From Drosophila persimilis (Eukaryota; Arthropoda; Insecta; Diptera; Drosophilidae), in contig NW_020825528.1 in assembly GCF_003286085.1 (NCBI RefSeq), positions 1 to 64,000 of the forward strand: a DNA stretch of 64,000 nt, read 5' to 3'. The notes under the pieces were generated by a model. That model was given only the letters and a program-made list of their open reading frames with translations. It searched no databases and was not told the DNA's origin. Positions within the stretch are counted from its first letter, which is position 1; each line of letters begins with the position of its first letter. A program made the translations under genes and the position numbers. This document shows, in pieces, positions 55,805 through 64,000 of this stretch.

Positions 55805-57201
55805 CAGCTATACCACGGGATAGTAAAGCTGATGTTTGGTGCATCTTGTCCATGACTTGTGCGACCGAATTACCGCCCGAAATAAATCCACGTAAAACTC
55901 CTGCCACAGAGCAGCTGAGCCAAGAGGGTAGGACTCACCCTCGTCGATGGCCAGCTGGTGCATTGCGCGGACCGCTAAAAATGATGCAGCCCTCGTCCCG
56001 TATGTGACGGTGTCTAATGTGTAGACTTGAACCTCGGACTCGATGGAATCTCGCCATAGGATGCACTGATACAAATTGTCGGGTGGAGACACTCGTACGC
56101 AGCGGTACATTTTACAAATGTCCCCAGTGAGAGCGACTTGATATGTTCGAAAGCGAATCAATATGTTAAACAATGCAGGCTGAATAACAGCGCCTGTCAT
56201 CATCACATCATTTAGAGAATATCCAGTTGATGTAGCTGCGGATCCATCGAAAACGACACGGAGTTTTGTCGTCGTACTGTCCTCCTTTAGGACACAGTGA
56301 TGAGGCAAGAAATATTTGCAGAAGCTACGGGAATCAAGGTTGACTTGGTGCATATGATGCAAATCAATGTACTCCCTCATAAAGGCGGAATACCGCTCCT
56401 TGAGTATAGGATTACGCTCCAGTTCTCGCTCCAGAATGATGAACCGTCGATAAGCCTGAGCATAAGATTCTCCTAAACGATCAGTATTGTTATTTAGCGG
56501 CAGACGAACTGCATACTCCCCGGATGGCAACCGTGAAAGGTGGCTTACGAAATGTGCTTCACAATCGTCTTCTTCTTTGGTATTCAACCCAGCCTCCACA
56601 CAATTCTCGACTTCCCAAAATATACGAAGAGTTTTATCCAACATTGCTTCCATCTCAGCTATCGAATCTAGACAATTGGGCGTGGCCAAAAGTGCCGAGC
56701 TTGATACCTTCTGTCCACCGCCAGATACGATCCACCCAAGCCGGGTTTTCTGCTGAAAACGCTCGCACCAATGAGAAGATCAACCCGTTGAGGATTGAAA
56801 AATGCAGGATCAGCGAGCTGAATGTTAGATGGAATACTCCATGGAATACTCGGATACATTTACTGTCATACTTGGGTGAGAATCGGTAATCGTGGGGGCG
56901 ATGAGAGCAGTAAGCGTAGTTGTGTAAGCAGAGGTGCGAGAATGCATACAAATGCTTATGGTGGATCCCTCAGTAGAAACGCTGGATCGCCCAGCCCAGA
57001 CACAAGTGCAGACGATTGAGTTCTCCTAAGCTGAAGCTGCTGGGCGAACCTGGATGTGACGAGATGCAGCTGCGATCCTGAATCTAAGATGGCACGACAA
57101 GGAAATAAAACGCCAGACCGATTCTTCACGAGAACCACGGCTGCAGCCAGAAGCATGACATCAGAGTGAAGACCTTGGGGAGCAAGAGAGGTAGAGGCGA
57201 G
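55805..57201 (-). mobile_element. fragment of a different BEL/Pao family inside BEL2 RT
   Basis: About 1.4 kb with a protease-like segment (VLVKNRSGVLFPC, AILDSGSQLHLVTSRFAQQL), a linker (IQLADPAFFNPQRVDLLIGA) in another frame, and an RT (56689-55808): PHHCVLKEDSTTTKLRVVFD, ALTGDICKMYRCVRV, TYGTRAASFLAVRAM, FYVDLF, where the second catalytic Asp is replaced. It is clearly diverged from the BEL1/BEL2 RT. No LTRs and no obvious duplication at its edges (GGCTCAG | ... | GTTCTTC). Confidence 0.75.
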
Positions 57202-58330
57202 CTGAGCCACATCAGACTTAATTGTCTTTAACTCCTCTACGCAACCAGCACCAGTCAACATGTCATCGACATAGAAGTCGGAGTCAATAACTTCAGCAGC
57301 TTTAGGGAATGAGAGCTTTGCAGACTTACTCAACCTCTTCAAACACCGAATAGCCAAAAATGGGGCTGGTCCAGTCCCATATGTTACGTTGTTGAGCTGG
57401 TATATTCTCAAGGACTCAGACGGGTCTCTTCTCCACACTATGAGCTGGAATTGTCTATCCGCATCAGCGACCCAGACTTGGCGATACATCTTCTTGACAT
57501 CGGCTGTCAAGGCGTACCTGTGTAGTCTGAATCGGAGCAATGTCGAATACAGCTCATCCTGTATCGTAGGACCGACCATCAATATGTCGTTCAAGGCCAC
57601 CTGAGAGGACGTTTTACAAGACGCATCGAAAACAACGCGGAGCTTGGTCGACGTGCTTTGGGGCCTCAACACACACTGATGTGGAATGAAATAATGTGGA
57701 GTTTTGGGGATTGTGTTGTCTGTGGTAGACATGTGACCCAAGGAGAGGTACTCTTCCATGAACTCCAAGTACATTTTCTGTAACTCGGGGTCACGAGACA
57801 ATCTTTTTTCAAGCGATACAAACCGCCGTTTAGCCACTTCAAAGGAGTTGCCTAAGATACTGGGATCTGACGTCAATTCTTCCATTGACCAAAACTTTTG
57901 TAATGTATTGTCGATGTGGATCACTGACTCTTCTCGACAACTCAAACAATTCATAGCTTCTTGGGTGGCAGTCACCTTTGGAGTGTATCTGCCCGACACA
58001 ATCCAGCCGAGAAGCGTTTTCTGCAGAGTTGGATAGTCAGGACCTTGTCGAATCTGACCAACAGATAGAAGTTCGAAAAATGTTTCTGCACCTATCAACA
58101 TATCTATCTTCTGTGGCTTGAAGAAATATGGGTCTGCAAGTGGTAAGTTCTTCGGGATTTTCCAGTCACTCACGTTAAGTGTCTGATCAGGGTGATACCC
58201 CGAAATGGACCTTAGAATCCAGAAATCAACCGAAAACTCACTACCAGTAATTCGCGACTTCACCACCGTGTGTATCTTTTTCTTGACTTGTGAATTGGAT
58301 TTACCAATACCAAGCAAGTTGATACACGAC
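57202..58330 (-). pseudogene. BEL2 RT fingers and palm, with duplicated linker
   Basis: Frame 58317-56956: LGIGKSNSQVKKKIHTVVK, NVSDWKIPKNLPLADPYFFK, AKRRFVSLEKRLSRDPELQK, LRVVFDASCKTSSQVALND, ALTADVKKMYRQVW, TYGTGPAPFLAIRCL, catalytic FYVDDMLTGAG. It breaks at KSDVAQ into the foreign BEL fragment. The first ~170 residues repeat the linker of the upstream frame, with an internal ~110-bp deletion. Confidence 0.8.
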
Positions 58331-58958
58331 CCTTTTTTTTCACTTCAAAGCCACTTCAAAGGAGTTGCCTAAGATACTGGGATCTGATTTGAACGGCAGT
58401 CTTACTTCAAACCGACCTGAAGGCACAACCTGAGTAGTCCTTCTATAATGCTTTTCACATAACTTGTGTTCAGGAGATAAAGACATTTTTGAAGACGGTA
58501 ATTCTTCCAGTGACCAAAACTTTTGTAATATATTGTCGATGTGGATCACTGACTCTTCTCGACAACTCAAACAATTCCTAGCTTCTTGGGTGGCAGTCAC
58601 CTTTGGAGTGTATCTGCCCGACACAATCCAGCCGAGAAGCGTTTTCTGCAGAGTTGGATAGTCAGGACCTTGTCGAATCTGACCAACAGATAAAAGTTCG
58701 AAAAATGTTTCTGCACCTATCAACATATCTATCTTCTGTGGCTTGAAGAAATATGGGTCTGCAAGTGGTAAGTTCTTCGGGATTTTCCAGTCACTCACGT
58801 TAAGTGTTTGATCAGGGTGATACCCCGAAATGGACTTTAGAATCCAGAAATCAACCGAAAACTCACTACCAGTAATTCGCGACTTCACCAACGTGTGTAT
58901 CTTTTTCTTGACTTGTGAATTGGATTCACCAATACCAAGCAAGTTGATACACGACTCC
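57832..58958 (-). repeat. tandem duplication of the BEL2 protease-RT linker
   Basis: Segment 58350-58958 and segment 57832-58330 are near-identical copies running from SCINLLGIG to NSFEVA. The lower copy lacks ~110 bp present in the upper. They are joined at a short T-rich sequence (CCCTTTTTTTTCACTTC, 58331-58347). Confidence 0.8.
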
Positions 58959-59932
58959 TCCCTACGGATCTGTAAGCGCTGTGCTAAGTCCTCAGTTATA
59001 AAATTGGTTTGAGACCCCGAGTCAAGCAGAGCTCGGGCCAAAACATGTTCACCATTATTTGTTCGGACGCTTACGATCGACGTAGCCAGAATAACTCTAT
59101 CCATAGCTGTCGCATGGAGAGCATGCGAAGTGGAAGGTTGATTCTGAGGAGAAGAATTCTCTGGGGGTGATGGTAACGCTAGACTTTTATTCGCCACTGT
59201 GTACCTATGCAATAAGGTATGGTGTGAGCAGCCACACACTCGACACTTCTTAGCTTTGCATCGTACTACAGAGTGGCCTGGCTGCAGACAATTGATGCAC
59301 AAGGATGCAGTTTTTGCGAATTCGAACCTTTGCATTACTGCCAGCCGACCAAATGGACTGCAATCTGTCAACAAATGGCCTTTCGCATTGCAGTAGCTGC
59401 ATTGTTGATTTTTGGTATTCGCGGTGGAACACGCGAATGAGCTCCGATTATGCGGCTTGCTTGGCACAGCTTTCTGCTCTTGCTTTGGTTTGTCCGAATT
59501 TTCGGCCGAAAGATGCTGATGTCTGCGATTAAGCAACTTTTCACAGTCCGTCCAAAGTGGCAGTTTGTCATAATCGAGCTGTTCTTCCCATTTCTCTTTA
59601 GTCACCGGATCGACTCTGCTCAAGACGAGATGAATAATCATCGCATTCGAGATCTTTTTATCATCGCCTATCGACAACAACGAACCATATATGGATGAGG
59701 CGGTATCGATCAGGTTCCTTAAGGACGATGCTGTTTGCTGGGTCATTTTGGGAAGACTAAATAGGGCATCAATGTCATTTTTAAAGATCAGACAATCATT
59801 ATCGTAGACCCGTTTTAAGCTAGCCATTGCTTTCTCGTAGTTGGTCTCGGTTACTTGGAAAGCCCTAACTGTTCCCAACGAGACACGAAAGCAAATGGTT
59901 GAACTTTTCGATAATTGGAATGCTTTGGTCAT
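58340..59932 (-). pseudogene. BEL2 gag C-terminus and protease
   Basis: 530-residue frame: TVRAFQVTETNYEKAMASLK, capsid helices, LLSIGDDKKISNAMIIHLVL, zinc knuckles CSYCNAKGHLLTDC and CINCLQPGHSVVRC, CRVCGCSHHTLLHRY, then protease ARALLDSGSQTNFITEDL and the linker to RT. It keeps the ~110 residues deleted from BEL1. The open N-terminus before TVRAFQ is out-of-frame sequence. Confidence 0.8.
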
Positions 59933-60535
59933 TGTGAACTAGAGTCTCAAATAAACCTATGAAGTTTTTAAAGTCCGAAAAGTTGCCGCTGAACTGCGGC
60001 AGAGCTAACTTCGGAAGGCGAGCACGAGTTGGGCCACCATAAGCTGGTACTGCCGGTATTGTCTCATCAGCTGTCTTTAATGCGCAAATGAGAGACATTA
60101 ATTTTGACTTTGTGACAATTGAGAGTTTTCCAACTCGACTCCAAATTCATCGTCAATGTCTATATCTTCAATCTTCTCTTGAAGTTCGCGTGCCGTGTCA
60201 ATGCTGCGCATCAGCGTTTCGAGTCTGCACTCGAGCTCCGTCAATACAAGCGGAATATCCCCCGCTTCTAAACGGTCCGCTAATAAACGAATGCCTTTGA
60301 CACGGCAACTGCGCTTTTTCTTCAGCTCTTCAAGGGCAATATTGTTTGCTTTTTTTAGGTCATATTGATTCTCAATACAAGCAACTGAAGGCGAAAGATC
60401 GTTTCTAATAATCGTATTTAATGCCGAGGCACTCAATGAAATAATGGGTAATTGTACCCAAACGAGGTGAAAATCCAATATACCCGACAAATTTAGGGTA
60501 GAGCGTCGCTTGGCTGGCGCGTACACGAAAACCAC
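59865..60535 (-). pseudogene. BEL2 gag N-terminus
   Basis: Two frames: LEELKKKRSCRVKGIRLLAD, RLEAGDIPLVLTELECRLET, QEKIEDIDIDDEFGVELE (to 60098), then ARLPKLALPQFSGNFSDFKN, FIGLFETLVHNDQSIPIIEK (60098-59865). The true start codon is uncertain; the first 30-40 residues of the open frame look like leader. Confidence 0.7.
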
Positions 60536-61484
60536 ACAAGAATATCAACGAACAGAAATGGTGACAAGCGAAAACGAAAAATTTCACCGCTGTAGTTCTG
60601 AAGAATGGATGTTGTGTATACGTATACACCGACAACGATCGACGCTAAATTGATTTGCGAGGCACGACTTTGTCTTAATTGATAGTTGGATCCTACTGAC
60701 ATATACCCGAATATACCCGACGAAAACAGGGTAGCGCGTCACTTGGTGTTTGGTTTGGATCAAGCGCGCCAAACAAAAGAACAACGATAAGCAACGGTGA
60801 AGAGCGAAAGCGAGACGAAAAAATTCACCGCTGCAGCTGCGTATTGGTATGCGTGCTTGGCCAACGACCCAACTATACATATATTTGACACAACGAAAAC
60901 CGGAAAGGGGTGACAGCGATTGCAGTTAAAATGAGTTATATGTGTAGTTATTGCGTCCAAGAGGGTTAGATGTACATATGTATGTATATATTTTTTAATA
61001 TATATGCTCAACTCTAACTACAGCATGCAATCGAGCTCTACTATGTCATACGTATGTGCCAAGAATTGAAAGCGAGGTGCAATTGTTTCAGCACAAGACA
61101 ATAATTGCGAGTTTTTTTTTTTATCTTTTCGTCTTCATTCGAGCTTCCAATTTTTTGCACAAATACCTCTTGAGAAGATTGGAAATTCCAGGTGCTGTAC
61201 TCTCCTCTTCTTATACTGGATGCTCCACTTGGATCTTCTTTGGTAGATGGTATATGTATATATCTCCTTTTGTATATAGCTGCAAACAGGGTATTGCACG
61301 ACCGACGCGGTGATTTTTAGTTTTGTTTGTTGAATTATTGCACACACGTCGCGGTCAATTTGGCAATTTTGCTGCAGCACATATGCATGTACATGTAGGT
61401 ATAATAGATTTTGGCTATTTATCTTTTTTCCACTGTGTCACTGTCACTTTTGCCTTCCACTTGAATTAATATGTTTAAATTGCA
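60536..61484 (-). other. BEL2 untranslated leader
   Basis: About 950 bp between primer site and gag, carrying a degenerate direct repeat that begins AATATACCCGAC (60477 and 60710) and includes AAATTTCACCGCTG / AAAATTCACCGCTG. No coding region supported. Confidence 0.55.
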
Positions 61485-61503
61485 AGTCCACCCGGGGGCG
61501 CCA
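61485..61503 (-). promoter_or_regulatory. BEL2 primer binding site
   Basis: TGGCGCCCCCGGGTGGACT follows the LTR end CA directly, the usual place for the tRNA primer of minus-strand DNA synthesis. Confidence 0.8.
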
Positions 61504-61811
61504 TGAAATTTTAGAATAGTTTTTCTAAATAAAGATACCGAAATAACTTGGGTGACTGCAATTTTGTATTTTAATACGACGAAAAAAAGGGAGTGCGTGC
61601 GTTCGTTTTCATGGATTTTTCTCGACTTTTCTTCATATATTAAAACAATTTCTTCTGTGCCTACCTTACCTACGGTGGCAAAGCGGGGCGAATTCGCCAA
61701 GAGCGAGAGAGCGAGCTTTTATTGCGCTCCCGCTTTGCCCTAGCCTAACTTACACTAGACTTCATGAAATACTATCCTAATAACAATTATTATTAGCCAA
61801 ATGGCGCTACA
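61504..61811 (-). repeat. BEL2 5' LTR
   Basis: 308 bp, partner of 53017-53323. Read on the minus strand it drives the element; GCGCAATAAAAGCTCGC is the likely promoter/poly(A) core. Confidence 0.85.
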
Positions 61812-61816
61812 GACAG

Positions 61817-62894
61817 ACTGCACACTGCTTATAATCATTTTTCTCACCACATCCATAGCAAAAAATTGTTCTTACTTGAGTACACATATCCCAACAATGT
61901 CCTTCTTGCTCACAATTCCAACATTTCAAAATTCGCTTCGCCACCTGCACCGCTTCTATTTCGCCTGAGACACTTTCAAAATGTTCTTGATCGCTTTCCA
62001 GTTCTGCTACTTTCTTTTGCTTTCCAAATCTATCAAAAATCTTGTTCTGCGACTTTAATTCTGCTTGTTCTGCTATCAAATTTTCTCTCATATGACACAT
62101 TTTTCTTAACTGTCCCACGGATGAAATTTCTTCGAATAAAATGTGATGTCGTTTCCATATGAAGATTTCGGATGAGAATCTTTATGAGGCGCGCTTCTTC
62201 CAGAGGTTCTGTAAACCGTGTTGCAATACTCATAACGTCATCATAGTAGTCATCAAAGCTTTCTCCTACTTCCTGCTTTCTAGCCCTCATTTCCTCTTTT
62301 GTCTCATCGTCAGTACGCAAATCCACATATTGCCACGATCACGACGACTTCTTTTCGATATTGTCAAAACCAATCTCTCGCTTTTCTGGCAAGCAGAATG
62401 TGTAGATTTTTGCAGATGGCTCGAAGACGATACAGAAATTCTTCAACCGGTAACCCTTTTGATGCTCCATCAAATCGTAAACCCCAATTCTGAATTAAGT
62501 GCGTTATCTTTTCTGGACTCAACGTACAGATTGATCGATTGTTTTCACGGTTATTCACGTTAAATTCTCGAACAGATGGGTTTCTAGGGAGATTATCTCG
62601 TCCTACAGTGGTATTATTAGCTGCCGAGGGAGAATTTGGTATGAACCTGCCTGCTAACTTTGCCTCGATTATCGCTTCCAGACTCTCTAGTAGTGAAGTC
62701 TAATCTGTCTCCCCTATGCTACTAGAATTCGTCAGTGACTGATTCACACTATCCGTTCCTTGTATAATTGGTATTTCTAAACCTCGAGTATTTACTGAGG
62801 GATACTTTTGCCTAACTGCGGCCTGTGCCTTTGCATTTTTTGCCGTTCGTCGTTCCTTTTTCGCTGAATATTTTGTACTCGGTTCTTTTCCTAC
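61817..62894 (-). pseudogene. element A gag: capsid and zinc knuckles
   Basis: In several frames: EPSTKYSAKKERRTAKNAKA, VNTRGLEIPIIQGTDS, TLSPEKITHLIQNWGLRFDG, VEEFLYRLRAICKNL, ARKARDWFW, then RTDDETKEEMRARKQEVGES, FDDYYDDVMSIATRF (capsid C-terminus). Knuckles CWNCEQEGHCWDMC (CX2CX4HX4C) and CYGCGEKNDYKQC, whose His position is Asp. The BEL2 duplication cuts just after CAVCL. Stops and shifts at ~62890, 62700, 62330 and 62100. Confidence 0.75.
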
Positions 62895-63227
62895 TTATTT
62901 TTCGACGGTCCTATGGCCTGTACTTCTTGTATTATATCCTTTTGGAATTGTTCCTGTTTGCGGTTGTGGATTTCTTAACGTACCCATAGCCCCTTCTTCA
63001 CCCGAACCCACATGGACTGATTTAATGTCTTTAACACTAACCAACTTCTTACAAACTTGACATTCCTTATGCATTTCAATATGCGGGACTATGCAATGCT
63101 GATGAAAGAAGTGATCACAGGGTGTGACACAGCACTCTTCCTTTGACAATATTGCTTCCTTACAAATGTTGCAGCGATGTTCCGCTTCGAAAATCATAAT
63201 GCTGTCGTTAGACTTCTCCCGAGCCAT
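62895..63227 (-). CDS. element A Gag N-terminus with RING-H2 finger
   Basis: 110-residue frame MAREKSNDSIMIF... with the spacing C-X2-C-X14-C-X-H-X2-H-X2-C-X10-C-X2-C (Cys19, 22, 37; His39, 42; Cys45, 56, 59), a RING-H2/RING-like zinc finger. A basic tail (GYNTRSTGHRTVEK) runs to a stop, beyond which the reading resumes two bases out of frame as the basic start of Gag (KKERRTAKNAKA). I infer that RING and Gag were one polyprotein. It could also be a separate small ORF. RING fingers usually bind E2 ubiquitin-conjugating enzymes; no such role is shown here. Confidence 0.6.
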   Translation of the reverse strand: MAREKSNDSIMIFEAEHRCNICKEAILSKEECCVTPCDHFFHQHCIVPHIEMHKECQVCKKLVSVKDIKSVHVGSGEEGAMGTLRNPQPQTGTIPKGYNTRSTGHRTVEK

Positions 63228-63605
63228 TCTGGGACTATGTTGAACAATTGTTGCCTCCAGAGTTTCTTTCTCCCGACGTTCTGCTCCGGTCGTTGACCCC
63301 GCTCACCCGCTCCTGACAATCAAACAGACCCAGACTGCGCAAAATTCGCGTTGCTGCGGCTGCTGGTCTGCCAAAGAATGTTGCGTCGGGGAGCCTAGCC
63401 ACTTTTCCTAGGGTTTTCCTGCCCTTGAGGAAAACTGATCTGATTGTTTTAAGGAAAGGTTATGTCATAATTTGTTTTTTTTTCTTTGCAGAGAGAGAAA
63501 TTCCTGGTTTCTCACCTTTTCTATAGAACCGTAATTTTTCCGTCTCCTTGTGTTGCTCGTTTTGAACAAAAACACTGGTTGGAAACGCCCTGGCCATCCG
63601 AAAAC
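63228..63605 (-). other. element A untranslated leader
   Basis: Non-coding on the minus strand between the LTR-like sequence and the RING-gag ATG; no gene. If the LTR ends at GAACCA (63606), the primer site would lie at GTTTTCGGATGGCCAGGG (63605-63588), but I cannot match it to a tRNA. Confidence 0.4.
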
Positions 63606-64000
63606 TGGTTCAGGATAATCACTTACGATACGATTAATAGCTTTGACTCCCACGCAGAAAGATCTTTCGTTGTGTGTTGGATAAGATGATTTGATTGGTG
63701 GAGGAGTATGATGATGTGTGTGATTGTGATGATTATCTGCATAGATGATGAGATGAATGCGTAGCAACCAAAATCAAAAACTGTAAAAATAATCGGTATT
63801 AATACACTACTCATTTGTTCAAGGTCGACTTAGCCCATGGACAGGAATTCCCTTTTTGTTTATACCGGATTTAATTGGCTGTTGCAAATTTTTGCCGTAT
63901 CAAAAGAACGTAGTTAAACAGAAAGCGGATAAAAAAACAGGGTTTCGCATATCGGGTCTAAATTCGAAAGAAAGGTAGAAAATATAACTAAATCCGAGGC
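63606..64000 (-). repeat. element A LTR-like repeat, right copy (runs off window)
   Basis: Reverse-complement match of 2041-2338 plus 11807-11908. It keeps the uninterrupted R1 target ACTCCTCCACCAATC. Located directly upstream of the leader and gag of element A, hence interpreted as its 5' LTR. Confidence 0.55.

Larger units (their letters stand above)
53012..61816 (-). mobile_element. BEL/Pao retrotransposon BEL2 with both LTRs
   Basis: LTRs of 307-308 bp (53017-53323, 61504-61811) begin TGTAGCGCCATTTGG and end AAATTTCA on the minus strand. They are flanked by a 5-bp duplication CTGTC/GACAG (53012-53016, 61812-61816). The insertion interrupts element A just after its second zinc knuckle. 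The LTRs differ at several positions (GGGCTCCC/GCGCTCCC, CAGGG/CATGG), so it is not brand new. The interior is damaged and mosaic. Confidence 0.9.

Overview
The window is eukaryotic insect DNA, most likely from a Drosophila species. Three things point there: spliced exons of an NRF-6-like acyltransferase gene at the left edge, several DINE-1/HINE elements with their GTCY microsatellites, and retrotransposons of the R1, CR1, BEL/Pao, mdg3/Micropia, Osvaldo/Ulysses-like and errantivirus groups. I cannot name the species. Apart from the first ~0.75 kb, almost everything recognisable is transposable-element DNA, in both orientations, nested and mostly broken. I saw no tRNA, rRNA, CRISPR array or prokaryotic gene.

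Left part (1-14.9 kb): two terminal exons of the host gene on the minus strand, then a stretch of unclear DNA. Next comes a plus-strand copy of an LTR-like repeat (2041-2338 plus 11807-11908) split by an R1-clade LINE (2339-11806). The R1 element carries an inverted endonuclease segment. Inside that sits a minus-strand CR1 LINE (about 3661-9950) whose 3' part is tandemly repeated. A truncated DINE-1 is fused to the R1 reverse transcriptase. A 36-bp minisatellite (12551-13005) and a complete DINE-1 follow.

Middle (14.9-27 kb): a defective plus-strand BEL element (BEL1) interrupted and ended by DINE-1 copies, then a decayed minus-strand errantivirus-like gypsy element with gag, pol and env remnants, then a further DINE-1.

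Right part (27-64 kb): the remains of one minus-strand Ty3/gypsy element, here called element A. It reads, in its own direction, LTR-like sequence (64000-63606), RING-gag, zinc knuckles, protease, RT, RNase H, integrase. It is split by a complete BEL element (BEL2, 53017-61811, GACAG duplication), by LTRs and bodies of an mdg3/Micropia-like element B, and by a plus-strand LINE (27650-31467, ATGCCGT duplication). A and B sequences form chimeric modules amplified in the order X-Y-Y-X between 31.7 and 50.3 kb. Two ~5.58-kb Y units are nearly identical.

The coding capacity is that of retroelements: capsid and nucleocapsid proteins, protease, RT/RNase H, integrase or endonuclease. Nearly every ORF carries stops, frameshifts or deletions, so no autonomous element is visible. 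The main interest lies in the chimeric amplification, domain oddities (RING and SAP-like domains in Gag), a mosaic BEL RT, and repeat-associated breakpoints.
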